Source: Laterigemmans sp052161645
GTDB lineage: Bacteria > Planctomycetota > Planctomycetia > Pirellulales > Pirellulaceae
Strand: one strand, 5' to 3'
Assembly (NCBI GenBank): GCA_052161645.1
Contig: CP197414.1
DNA length: 64,000 nt
The notes beneath the pieces are model-generated. The model did no database searches. It worked only from the letters and a program-made list of their open reading frames with translations, and was not told the DNA's origin. A program made the translations under genes and the position numbers. This document shows positions 35,073 through 43,562 of the stretch, piece after piece (within the stretch, counting starts at the first letter, position 1; the number at the start of each line of letters is the position of its first letter).

Positions 35073-35684
35073 ATGTCAGTATTGATTCTTGATAACTACG
35101 ATTCGTTTGCCCACAACTTGGCGCGATATTTTCGGCTGCTCGGTCAGACCACCGAAGTTGTGCGCAGCGATGCTGTGACAGTGGAGCAAGTGGTGGCCAA
35201 GCGGCCGGCCGCGATCGTGATCTCGCCTGGACCGCGAGCCCCCGAGTCGGCCGGTGTTTCCTTGGCGGTGATCGAGCGTTGTTCGGGGACGATTCCCTTG
35301 CTCGGCGTCTGCTTGGGGCATCAGGCGATTGGCCAAGCGTTTGGGGGTCGCATCGATCGTGCTACCCCCGTTCATGGCCGCGCCAGCACGATTGAGCATG
35401 ATCGCAGCGGGCTGTTCCGGGACTTACCCAGCCCGTTGTCGGTGGCCCGTTATCACTCATTGGTGATCGCGGCCGATTCACTGCCGGCGGCGCTCCGCGT
35501 CACGGCCACGACGGCTGAGGGATTGGTGATGGCGGTTGAGCACCGAGAGCACCCGACGTACGGTGTGCAATTTCATCCCGAATCGATCCTCAGCGATGCG
35601 GGCTTGCGACTGTTGCAAAACTTCTTGCAACTCGCCGGTTTGGCATCCGCTAAGGCACCCACGAGCTTGGAAACAGCATTGTGA
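35073..35684 (+). CDS. pabA: Aminodeoxychorismate/anthranilate synthase glutaminase subunit
   Basis: 203 residues. It is a class I glutamine amidotransferase with Cys in LLGVCLGHQAIGQAFGG and the His-Glu pair in GVQFHPESILS. It supplies ammonia for p-aminobenzoate (PabA) or anthranilate (TrpG) synthesis; these cannot be separated by sequence and one protein often serves both. The DUF447 gene overlaps its stop by 4 bases, and DUF447 proteins are linked to methanopterin, which needs p-aminobenzoate, so PabA is favoured. No Shine-Dalgarno site is seen; a heptamer repeat lies there instead. Confidence 0.9.
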   Translation: MSVLILDNYDSFAHNLARYFRLLGQTTEVVRSDAVTVEQVVAKRPAAIVISPGPRAPESAGVSLAVIERCSGTIPLLGVCLGHQAIGQAFGGRIDRATPVHGRASTIEHDRSGLFRDLPSPLSVARYHSLVIAADSLPAALRVTATTAEGLVMAVEHREHPTYGVQFHPESILSDAGLRLLQNFLQLAGLASAKAPTSLETAL

Positions 35685-36352
35685 TTTTAGAAGCGATCGT
35701 AACGACGACGAATGCTGCTGGCCAAGTTAACGTAGCCCCGATGGGACCGACGGTCGACCCGGATTTAAGTCGCTTTACGCTGAAACCTTTTCGGCCTTCG
35801 ACCACGTATGACAATCTCAAAGCGACCGGCCGAGCGACCATACACGTCACCGACGATAGCCTGTTATTTGCCCGCGCCGTAACCCATTGCCTCACCCGGC
35901 TGCCACCGCTCACCGCGGTGGGGCCCAATAAAACATCTGCACAGCAACGAACTGCACAGCAACGAACTGGCCCCGCGGGAAATGGCCCCGCGGGAAATGG
36001 CCCCGCGGGAAATGGCGAAACAGCCGCCGCAGCGGAAGTTGGTTGGTGGGCGCTCCGCGACGCTTGCCGCTATTTCGCCGTGGAGGTAACCGATTGGCAA
36101 GACGACGATCCCCGCGCGATTGCCACCTGTCGGGTGGTCGAAACGGGGGAATGGCGACCCTTTTTTGGCTTCAATCGCGCTAAACATGCCGTGATTGAGG
36201 CGGCGATCCTAGCCTCGCGGGCCCACTTTCTTGATCGTCAACTGATCGAGAAACAGATGAGCGAGTTGGCTGTGTTGGTTGACAAAACGGCGGGTGACGC
36301 GGAGCATGAAGCCTTTTCGTTGATTGAAAACTACTTGGCTGGCCTAGTTTGA
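35681..36352 (+). CDS. DUF447 family protein with low-complexity insert
   Basis: 223 residues from GTG 35681. The opening MILEAIVTTTNAAGQVNVAPMGPTV and the FRPSTTYDNLKATGRATIHVTDD segment fit DUF447, a flavin-reductase-like split-barrel family found with tetrahydromethanopterin C1 genes; its exact reaction is unknown to me. Between residues about 85 and 112 there is a Gln-Arg and Gly-Asn repeat insert coded by two different 15-bp tandems, which should form a flexible loop. The gene is coupled to pabA by a 4-base overlap. Confidence 0.82.
   Translation: MILEAIVTTTNAAGQVNVAPMGPTVDPDLSRFTLKPFRPSTTYDNLKATGRATIHVTDDSLLFARAVTHCLTRLPPLTAVGPNKTSAQQRTAQQRTGPAGNGPAGNGPAGNGETAAAAEVGWWALRDACRYFAVEVTDWQDDDPRAIATCRVVETGEWRPFFGFNRAKHAVIEAAILASRAHFLDRQLIEKQMSELAVLVDKTAGDAEHEAFSLIENYLAGLV
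35937..36013. repeat. Two adjacent 15-bp tandem repeats inside the DUF447 gene
   Basis: Two copies of CTGCACAGCAACGAA (35937-35966) are followed, after two bases, by three copies of GGCCCCGCGGGAAAT (35969-36013). Both arrays keep the frame and encode the peptides (T)AQQR and GPAGN. Confidence 0.95.
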
Positions 36353-36399
36353 CAGTTTGCTGGTCGAGCTTGGCGGTTGGTGATCATTAGGGCCGCCCA

Positions 36400-36428
36400 T
36401 TGGGGCCAGTTGCCGCTTTCTCTACAAT
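36400..36428 (+). promoter_or_regulatory. Candidate promoter of the duplicated permease gene
   Basis: TTGGGG, 17 bases, TACAAT, 49 bases before the ATG at 36477. The -10 is close to consensus; the -35 keeps only TTG. Spacing is ideal. Confidence 0.4.
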
Positions 36429-36476
36429 GACAGCTAACACACACCTTCCGATCTGATCCCTCCACAGAGGTTCTCG

Positions 36477-37502
36477 ATGCGTTCTGTCGCTGCCGCTTTG
36501 CCGTTTGTTGTGTTGACGATTATCTGCTGGGGAAATTACGGTCCCTTGATGCACCATGGCCAAGCTTACATGGGGGATGCTTTAAGGCCCTTCATCGGAG
36601 TTGGCTTTGCCTATTTTCTGATCGCCGTGTTGGTTCCTCTGGGCATCCTCAAGATCGGTGGCGAAAAAGGGCATTGGACGGCGCGGGGCGCCACGCTTTC
36701 TTTCCTGGCTGGATGCGCGGGCGCCTTGGGAGCTCTCGGCGTGATCATGGCGTTCACGTTCAAGGGCAGCCCCGTGTATGTGATTCCCATGGTTTTCGGT
36801 GGTGCGCCAATCGTGAACACAATTGTGACCATGACGCTGGCCAAGACTTATGACCGCGTCAGTCCCAAATTTTTATTAGCCATCTTAACCGCCGCGATCG
36901 GAGCGGCCGGTGTGTTGTACTTTAAACCCGCTGCCCCGCCCCGCGCCGGAGCTGCCGAAGCGAACATTCCCGCAGTGATCGCTTCGATTGTGACCGCGGT
37001 GATCTGCTGGGGCAGCTACGGTCCGATCCTGCACCTCGGCCAGAGCAAGATGGGGGGCAGCCGCATGCGTCCCTTTCTTTGCGTTGGAATTGCCTACTTC
37101 TTCATGGCCGTGGCTTTGCCCGCGGTGTTGATTCCGGCGCTCGGCAAAGAGTTTGGCGACTGGACCACTCCCGAGATGACCAAGGGCTTGCTCTGGAGTC
37201 TCGCTGGCGGTGCGGCCGGCGCGATGGGCGCCTTGGGGATCGTGTTAGCCTTTAACTTCGGAGGCAAACCGATTTTCGTAATGCCGCTGGTGTTTGGTTT
37301 GGCCCCGATTGTGAACACAATTACGACCCTGACCGAATCGAATCGCTGGGGGGATATTGGTGTCACTTTCGTCGTTGCGCTGGCAGTCACCATTCTGGGA
37401 GCTGTTTGCGTGCTGTTGTTTGCCCCCAAACCGTCGCCACCGGGTAAAGCCGCCGTGACGGCGCCAACGGTCGATCCGGCCACCGCCGGCAATCCCGCCT
37501 AA
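36477..37502 (+). CDS. Multi-helix permease with internal duplication (DMT-like)
   Basis: 341 residues, about ten membrane helices in two clearly homologous halves. The first half begins IICWGNYGPLMHHGQAYMG and has FIGVGFAYFLIAV and YVIPMVFGGAPIVNTIVT; the second begins VICWGSYGPILHLGQSKMG and has FLCVGIAYFFMAV and FVMPLVFGLAPIVNTITT. This five-plus-five duplication is the plan of drug/metabolite transporters, but the halves are far more alike than usual. Substrate unknown. The tail is Pro and Ala-rich. Confidence 0.78.
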   Translation: MRSVAAALPFVVLTIICWGNYGPLMHHGQAYMGDALRPFIGVGFAYFLIAVLVPLGILKIGGEKGHWTARGATLSFLAGCAGALGALGVIMAFTFKGSPVYVIPMVFGGAPIVNTIVTMTLAKTYDRVSPKFLLAILTAAIGAAGVLYFKPAAPPRAGAAEANIPAVIASIVTAVICWGSYGPILHLGQSKMGGSRMRPFLCVGIAYFFMAVALPAVLIPALGKEFGDWTTPEMTKGLLWSLAGGAAGAMGALGIVLAFNFGGKPIFVMPLVFGLAPIVNTITTLTESNRWGDIGVTFVVALAVTILGAVCVLLFAPKPSPPGKAAVTAPTVDPATAGNPA

Positions 37503-37561
37503 ATTTCCCAGCCAAAGCAACTGACGGGGAAGAAAACATCGCTCTCGGGAACGATCCTCCA

Positions 37562-37915
37562 ATGAGTAAGGTCTGGGAATCTGAGCAACTCCAGGCAGCG
37601 GCAATTGATGACCAATTATCGCACGTATGGATGGTGCGCCGCTTTCTGAAACATGCCGAAGAAACCGAGGACGACGAAGAGTTGCAAGAGATTGCCCGCG
37701 ATCTCTACGACTTTATGCTGGCCGTCGGGCCGGCGCGGACCGAGCACGATTGGCCAGCTTATCTAAAGCTAGCTCGCAAAAAATTAAAGCGACTGCGGCG
37801 GGCGACCGAACTGTTCGTGGAGATTCAACCCGAGGTCAGCGGTCACACGAATTTCTCCATGGCGGCCAAATCATTAAAGCTGGCCGTCGATGCAATCGAT
37901 GAGATCCTGTCCTGA
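37562..37915 (+). CDS. Small helical hypothetical protein
   Basis: 117 residues, predicted almost wholly helical and charged, without signal peptide or membrane segment. Notable stretches are VWMVRRFLKHAEETEDDEEL, KLARKKLKRLRRATELF and SLKLAVDAIDEIL. No family is recognised, though it reads like a conserved cytoplasmic protein. It lies 59 bases after the permease gene and may be in the same transcript. Confidence 0.68.
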   Translation: MSKVWESEQLQAAAIDDQLSHVWMVRRFLKHAEETEDDEELQEIARDLYDFMLAVGPARTEHDWPAYLKLARKKLKRLRRATELFVEIQPEVSGHTNFSMAAKSLKLAVDAIDEILS

Positions 37916-38061
37916 GGATCGCAATCAAGCCCTGTTTGTTGCCGCTGAGTACGGAGGAAAAATGCGGCGGATCGTCAATAGGCCTGGACATTTTCTGAAT
38001 TGAAACATGCTATTGGCCACGCCAGTCGCTTTCCGAATGAATCGGGCAAAGGAATTTCACG

Positions 38062-38799
38062 ATGATCCAAAGAACACCACGCCTAAAGCAGGCACAAGGT
38101 CGATCCCTCAGTAAGTTTCCACGGCGATTGTTCTCAATTCGCACCTCCGCAATGCTGGGCTTATCATTGCTGGGCTGTGCAACGTTGGGGATGAGCGGAT
38201 GCCAGACGAACCCGACCGGGCTGGCGATCAACCAGTCACCCCACGCCCCACCATTGAGCAATTCGCCGGTGGCACCCGCTGTCGATCAATACGTAAAAGA
38301 TATCAATACTGCGAATCAATACCCAGAAAGTATCAATCCGCCCGCCGCTGCGGGTGACCAGCCATTTGCAGCCAGCTCGAGCGGAGTCGCGGCCATGACA
38401 ACTGCTGCCCCGGCGGGAGAGCCAGCTGGGGGCGAGTCGCTGACATTGACCAGCACTGCAGCCGCTCAGCGACCCCCGGGTCCGTCGCTAATCACGCTGC
38501 CACGAGGCGAAGATTTGCAAAGCTATTTAACGGGAAACCATCGCCGCGTGGTGCTCGATTTCTATGCGGATTGGTGTGGGCCTTGCCGCAAGCAGGCGAA
38601 AATACTGCACGAGTTGGAGCCTCTGGCGGAGGAGACGGGAACGTTGATCATCAAGGTCGACGTCGACCAACATCAAGCGCTGGCTCGCGATTATGCGGTC
38701 GCTTCGCTGCCCACGCTGATCGTGATCAACGACGGCGAGATCGCCGATAGGCAGACGGGAATCGCCAGCGCGGGGACCCTGAAAAGCTGGATGCGATAA
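38062..38799 (+). CDS. Exported thioredoxin-fold lipoprotein
   Basis: 245 residues. The basic N terminus and hydrophobic segment (about 28-46) end in a lipobox-like GMSGC (Cys47). A long Pro/Ala/Ser linker (48-140) leads to a thioredoxin domain with VVLDFYADWCGPCRKQAK (Cys172 and Cys175) and the cis-Pro segment VASLPTLIVINDGE. It should act in the cell envelope as a disulfide oxidoreductase. The upstream start context is weak, but the frame is well defined. Confidence 0.88.
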   Translation: MIQRTPRLKQAQGRSLSKFPRRLFSIRTSAMLGLSLLGCATLGMSGCQTNPTGLAINQSPHAPPLSNSPVAPAVDQYVKDINTANQYPESINPPAAAGDQPFAASSSGVAAMTTAAPAGEPAGGESLTLTSTAAAQRPPGPSLITLPRGEDLQSYLTGNHRRVVLDFYADWCGPCRKQAKILHELEPLAEETGTLIIKVDVDQHQALARDYAVASLPTLIVINDGEIADRQTGIASAGTLKSWMR

Positions 38800-38919
38800 C
38801 TTGGCGATCCGCGGGGGGCTCCTGCTCTGGGGAGTCCCCTGAACTGTGGCACGCGTCTTGATGTACAATTGGCAGTCGGGTTTGCTAATTCACCTTGTCT
38901 GCCAGCGGAACCTCCCTGC

Positions 38920-40392
38920 ATGCCGCCACGTAACTTGTACGCGATCATCGTAATCGCCATCTTTTCGCTGCTCTGCCACGCCAAGGCGCAACGTACTCGC
39001 GACGGTGCTTTGGTCGGCGATGCGATCGCTCTGATTGACTTTTTTTACGTCGACGAAGTCCCCAAGCGCAATCTGCTCGAAGCGGCCATGTCGGGTTTGA
39101 CCAGCGAACTCGATCCCTACACCCAATTTATTCCTCCCAGCGCCTACGATGCTTTCCAAGACTCGATCCAACAGGAATTTGCCGGAATCGGGATTCTGAT
39201 CGAGCAGCCCGTGGCCGGAGAACCAGTCCGCGTGATCACGCCGCTGGTCGGTTCCCCAGCGATCAAAGCTGGCTTTCGTCCCCGCGATCAGATCGTGGCA
39301 GTCAACGATATCGACACCGCCGCTGCGACGATGGACCAAGTGCGGGACTTGCTCCGCGGTCCAGTCGGCAGCAGCGCCCGCGTGCTGGTGCGTCGCGCCG
39401 ATCGGCAAATTCAACGGGCAACCGACTCTGCCGAACGAGAGGCTGCCGAGCCGACGCCTGAGCCTGAGGCAGTAAAGCTCGACGAAACTGAGTACGAAGA
39501 ACTTGAGCTCGTCGTGCAGCGCGCTAACATCCAGCTGGAGTCGGTCATTGGCGACCACCGGGATGCCGACAACCATTGGGTTTTTCGGCTGGCGGACGAT
39601 CCCGACATCGCCTACGTGCGGCTGACCGGTTTCGGCGAGCGGACGACGCGAGAGTTGAAGCAAGCGCTGCTGGAGTTGGATGGCCAATTCGAGGGCCTGA
39701 TCCTGGACTTGCGGGGCAACTCCGGTGGGTTGTTGATCTCAGCCGTCGAAGTTTGCGATCTGTTTATCGAGCGGGGCAGGATCGTATCCACGCGTGGTCG
39801 AGGGATTTTGAATGACGATGAAAAGGAGGCGGCCAGCATCACCGAGTCGGCTTATAACGCCACCGCCGGAGTCACCATCTCTCCGCGGATTCCAATGGCC
39901 GTCTTGATCGATGGGGATTCGGCCAGCGCTTCCGAAATCGTGGCGGCCTGTTTGAAAGACCACAACCGGGCAAAAGTGATCGGCGAGCGCTCATTTGGGA
40001 AAGGAAGTGTGCAAAACGTGTTCGCGTTGGAGAGTGGGCGGAGCGCGCTGAAATTGACGACTGCCCGATACTATCGCCCCAATGGTCAGAACATTCATCG
40101 CGGCAAAGACGACCCTCCCGAAGCGGCTTGGGGGGTGAAACCGAGCCCAGGTTTTGAGGTCATCTTGGACGACACCGCTCGCCGCAGAGCAATCCGCCGC
40201 TGGGAATTAGCCACTTATCCCAGCATGGCGGCCACTCTGACCGAGGAGCAAACAGACGGCGGGCCGCTGGAAGATGTCGACCCGCAACTTTTCCGAGCCA
40301 TGGATTGGCTCCAAGAAGTCACCAACAAGGGAGCGGAAGACGCCACTAAGGAGATAAAAGACGAGGAAATGCCCGAGCAAACCGCGGCCTAA
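38920..40392 (+). CDS. S41-family carboxy-terminal processing protease
   Basis: 490 residues from ATG 38920, with a signal peptide (to about CHAKAQ). A PDZ domain (about 75-175, VITPLVGSPAIKAGFRPRDQIVAVNDIDT) is followed by the tail-specific protease core with LILDLRGNSGGLL, the catalytic Ser in VLIDGDSASASEIVAACLKDH and Lys in VIGERSFGKGSVQNVF. A charged linker lies between PDZ and core. Such proteases cut exported proteins near their C termini. An in-frame start at 38869 is less likely because the signal peptide would not be N-terminal. Confidence 0.94.
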   Translation: MPPRNLYAIIVIAIFSLLCHAKAQRTRDGALVGDAIALIDFFYVDEVPKRNLLEAAMSGLTSELDPYTQFIPPSAYDAFQDSIQQEFAGIGILIEQPVAGEPVRVITPLVGSPAIKAGFRPRDQIVAVNDIDTAAATMDQVRDLLRGPVGSSARVLVRRADRQIQRATDSAEREAAEPTPEPEAVKLDETEYEELELVVQRANIQLESVIGDHRDADNHWVFRLADDPDIAYVRLTGFGERTTRELKQALLELDGQFEGLILDLRGNSGGLLISAVEVCDLFIERGRIVSTRGRGILNDDEKEAASITESAYNATAGVTISPRIPMAVLIDGDSASASEIVAACLKDHNRAKVIGERSFGKGSVQNVFALESGRSALKLTTARYYRPNGQNIHRGKDDPPEAAWGVKPSPGFEVILDDTARRRAIRRWELATYPSMAATLTEEQTDGGPLEDVDPQLFRAMDWLQEVTNKGAEDATKEIKDEEMPEQTAA

Positions 40393-40489
40393 TCATTGCG
40401 AAACGGCCACGGCTGAACTAATCTCGGAGATTGTTGCTGTCCTTTGAGGCCTATTCTTTTAATTTCGTCGCTCTGGGGAAACCAATTCG

Positions 40490-41278
40490 ATGTTCAGGAA
40501 GTGTACTTTGGCGGCCTGCATGGTGCTCGTCAGCGGAATCTCGGTTGCTCGCGGCCAAGACGCGGTGCTCGATGAGTTATACGGTCGGGGCGTCCACCAG
40601 TATTTTGCACATGACTATTTGCAAGCCTACAATCACTTTTCGATGGCGATTGATAACGGCAGCCAGGATCCCAGGACTTACTATTTCCGTGGCTTGACGT
40701 TGCTGGCAACCGGTCGCGAAGACGAGGCGCTCAACGACTGGCGGGTCGGAGCGGGACTGGAAGCGGGCCGAGTTTACGCGGGCTCCATTGGACGATCTTT
40801 GGCACGCGTGCAAGGACCGGCTCGACTGCAACTCGAGCACATCCGCAAGGTGGCCCGCCTCGAGGCACTTGCCCAAGAAACAGCACGGGCGGGCGCCTTG
40901 TACGGCAACAGTGCCCAGGGCGATGCGGTACCGTTGAGCGGAGCCGCCTTGGGGCCATCGGTCACCGCACCACCGGCCGACATTAAGGATGACCCCTTTA
41001 ACGACGACGCCATCAACGGTGGCCAAGGTGCGCCGACCGTCGACAGCGCTGACGCCTTGAGTGACGCGATTGAGAACGCCACTCCGGCACCGGTTGCTGC
41101 TGGCGAAGCAGGCGGCAACACCCCTCCAGCTGGGCAGCCGCCAGCGGGTGGCAATCCCTTCGGTGGTGCTGAGCAACCGGCCGCTGACAATCCCTTTGGT
41201 GGCGGACAACCGGCTGGTGACAATCCCTTCGGCGGTGGTGGTGGTGCCTCGGATGCGGGCGATAATCCGTTTGGTTAA
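40490..41278 (+). CDS. Exported TPR-like protein with C-terminal NPF repeats
   Basis: 262 residues. A signal peptide (to about ARGQ) precedes a TPR-like pair of helices (about 25-90, YFAHDYLQAYNHFSMAIDNGS, then RTYYFRGLTLLATGREDEAL). The C-terminal third is Pro, Gly and Ala-rich and disordered, with four Asn-Pro-Phe motifs (GNPFGG, DNPFGG, DNPFGG, DNPFG at the very end). No named family. It lies about 100 bases after the S41 protease and could be its companion; function unknown. Confidence 0.75.
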   Translation: MFRKCTLAACMVLVSGISVARGQDAVLDELYGRGVHQYFAHDYLQAYNHFSMAIDNGSQDPRTYYFRGLTLLATGREDEALNDWRVGAGLEAGRVYAGSIGRSLARVQGPARLQLEHIRKVARLEALAQETARAGALYGNSAQGDAVPLSGAALGPSVTAPPADIKDDPFNDDAINGGQGAPTVDSADALSDAIENATPAPVAAGEAGGNTPPAGQPPAGGNPFGGAEQPAADNPFGGGQPAGDNPFGGGGGASDAGDNPFG

Positions 41279-41371
41279 TGAACACCCCTTCGATATTCAA
41301 ACGTTAAACGCTCGCTTGATATCTCAACGAGCGTATTGCGCGCCTCCGCATCAGTCATTTACACAGCACGG

Positions 41372-41458
41372 TATCAGCCGAAACTCGCCAGCATCTGGTT
41401 CCACGGAACGGTGAGCTAACACTCAACGGCTGATAGAACCGAATGACTTACGTCGAGG
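41372..41458. repeat. Intergenic hairpin repeat, family B, copy 2
   Basis: Outer arms TATCAGCCG (41372-41380) and CGGCTGATA (41427-41435) are perfect complements, with an inner hairpin GTTCCACGGAAC. The right flank GACTTACGTCGAGG matches the copy at 6307-6393. It sits in the convergent space between the TPR gene and recJ, just before the recJ stop. Confidence 0.75.
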
Positions 41459-41461
41459 TGC

Positions 41462-43249
41462 TCAGGATTGGGTTGCCGCCGCGCCATCAAGATGCGGGGC
41501 GGGAACCGGTTTTCCGGGCCGCCAATCGACCAATTGAACTTCGACGGCCCTGCGGCCGTTAAAGTCATTGATCACGGGCCGAAACGCGATATCAATGGTC
41601 CCTGTTTGCTCGTTCAGTTCATCACACCAGTCGCCGCCGCCGAAAGCGACCGAGCGAATCTTGGTGCCGCTGTGTTCTAACCTGGCGGTCAAGTGGCGAT
41701 CGCCGCCTCCCATTTTCCGCGCTGGCTCGCAAAGGGTCACGCCGCAAGCGAGCAGAATCGGACGGGGATTCCCCTGGCCGAACGGGGCCAGGGATTCAAT
41801 TTGTTTGAGGGTCTCGAAAGTCAAGCTGCCGAGGCTCGTCTGCGCATCGATGATGATCTCAGTCGCCGGCGCACCCTCCTCGTTTTGCCGCGAAACTGCT
41901 TCGAGAAAATCAGAGCGAAAACGATCGATGTGCGCTTCCTCGAGCTTCAGCCCGGCAGCCGCTCGGTGACCGCCAAAAGTAATCAAGCTGTCAGCCGATT
42001 CACTCAGCGCGGCGTGCAAGTCAATCGCACCGCCCGCCCGACCCGAGCCAATCGTCGGTTTACCCGCCAATGGATCGCTGGAAAGGATAATCACCGGCTT
42101 GCCGTAGTTTTCGGCCAATCGCCCCGCCACCACGCCGATCACTCCCAAGTGCCAACCGCTTCCGTTGAGCACCAACGCCGGGTCGGCTTCGGGATCAAAG
42201 TCGCTTTTCGCTTGCTTGTGAGCGGCCAGATAAACGCTGCGTTCAATCGTTTCCCGCGTGCCGTTGAGTTTATGAATATAGTCGGCCAGCGAAGAAGCTC
42301 GCTCACCCTCGGGAGCGGTCAGCAACTCGACTCCCAGTTGGGCTTGCCCCAATCGCCCGGCCGCATTGAGTCGCGGGCCCAAGGAGAAGGCAATGTCCTC
42401 ACTGGCTAACGCTGGCTTGGTGTGCAATTTGGTCAACCGCATCAGTTCCGCCAGGCCGGCGGGCGGGTTGGCACGCAGGCTCTTCAGCCCATGGCAAACC
42501 AGCACTCGATTCTCGTCAATTAACGGCACCATGTCGGCAACCGTCCCGATCGCCGCCAGCGACAAAGCTCGCATCAGATAAGTCCGCAACCGTTCGCTGA
42601 CTTTCTTGGCGCCGCAGGAAGCCTGGCAGAGCGCCCAAGCCAACTTAAAAGCAACCCCGGCGCCGCACAGCTGGCCAAAGGGATAGTTGGTGCCGGGCAA
42701 GCGGGGATGCACCAAGGCATCCGCGGCGGGCAGTTCATCGGTCATTTCATGGTGATCGGTAATGATCAGCTGAATGCCCAATTCGCGACAGAGTGTCGCT
42801 TGCTTGACGCTGGTGATCCCGCAGTCGACGGTCACGATCATCTCGGTGCCATGTTTGGCCAGCCGCCGAATCGCCTCATCCCCCAGGCCATAACCATCTT
42901 CGAGCCGATTGGGAACGTGATAGTTAGCGTTACCACCCAGCAGCTGGAGACCTGAAAACAAGATCGCCGCGCCGGTCATCCCGTCGCAATCGTAGTCACC
43001 ATAGACGGTTATTCGCCGCTTTTCCTCGATCGCTTTGAGCAACAACTCTACGGCGAGGGGAACGCCGGGCAATTCCAACGGATCTCGCAGATCCTTCAAC
43101 CGAATGTCGAGAAACTGCTTTGCTGCCTGCGCTTCGTAGACGCCCCGGCTAACCAGCAATTGGGCTATGACCGCGGGAATGTTCGCAGCTCGGGAGAGAC
43201 TCTCTATCCGGCTTCCATCATGGGGAAGAACTCGCCAGCGTTTACGCAT
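41462..43249 (-). CDS. recJ: Single-stranded-DNA exonuclease RecJ
   Basis: 595 residues. DHH-phosphoesterase motifs are present in order: YGDYDCDGMTGA (85-90), VTVDCGIT, ITDHHEM (Asp165-His166-His167) and ALVHPRLPG. The DHHA1 domain shows LGVIGVVAGRLAENYGKPVI, GSGRAGGAIDLHAAL and FGGHRAAAGL. RecJ degrades single-stranded DNA 5' to 3' in recombination and mismatch repair. The ribosomal protein L33 gene is 145 bases upstream on the same strand. Confidence 0.95.
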   Translation of the reverse strand: MRKRWRVLPHDGSRIESLSRAANIPAVIAQLLVSRGVYEAQAAKQFLDIRLKDLRDPLELPGVPLAVELLLKAIEEKRRITVYGDYDCDGMTGAAILFSGLQLLGGNANYHVPNRLEDGYGLGDEAIRRLAKHGTEMIVTVDCGITSVKQATLCRELGIQLIITDHHEMTDELPAADALVHPRLPGTNYPFGQLCGAGVAFKLAWALCQASCGAKKVSERLRTYLMRALSLAAIGTVADMVPLIDENRVLVCHGLKSLRANPPAGLAELMRLTKLHTKPALASEDIAFSLGPRLNAAGRLGQAQLGVELLTAPEGERASSLADYIHKLNGTRETIERSVYLAAHKQAKSDFDPEADPALVLNGSGWHLGVIGVVAGRLAENYGKPVIILSSDPLAGKPTIGSGRAGGAIDLHAALSESADSLITFGGHRAAAGLKLEEAHIDRFRSDFLEAVSRQNEEGAPATEIIIDAQTSLGSLTFETLKQIESLAPFGQGNPRPILLACGVTLCEPARKMGGGDRHLTARLEHSGTKIRSVAFGGGDWCDELNEQTGTIDIAFRPVINDFNGRRAVEVQLVDWRPGKPVPAPHLDGAAATQS

Positions 43250-43394
43250 GAGTCAGCGCCATCCCTGCATTCGAGAGGAGTGTCCAGCGGAAAACGAATC
43301 GAGTGACAAACCGATGGGCTTGTCACGCAATTGCGTGCCACGGAGACTAAACTAGCGGGCGAATGGGCGAGCGGGCAAGCCCCTGGCCGGCAGC

Positions 43395-43562
43395 TTATTT
43401 CTTCTTTTCGTTGTGCCAGGTGTGCTTCCGCAACCGTGGCGAATACTTGCGTAATTTCAGCTTTTCGCCTCCTGGTTTGCGGCGAATTGCGTAGTTGTAG
43501 TCACCGGTTTCTTCACAAACCAGAAACACGGTTTCAGCCTTCTTCTTGCTTCTTCCAGCCAT
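43395..43562 (-). CDS. rpmG: 50S ribosomal protein L33
   Basis: A 55-residue gene on the minus strand. The translation begins MAGRSKKKAETVFLVCEETG, continues DYNYAIRRKPGGEKLKLRKY, and ends SPRLRKHTWHNEKKK. The size, the basic composition, the single Cys in LVCEETGDYNY and the RKYSPRLRKHTWHNEKK end are those of L33. The common second pair of zinc cysteines is missing, so it is the zinc-free (C-minus) type apart from that one Cys. ATG is at 43562. Confidence 0.93.
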   Translation of the reverse strand: MAGRSKKKAETVFLVCEETGDYNYAIRRKPGGEKLKLRKYSPRLRKHTWHNEKKK

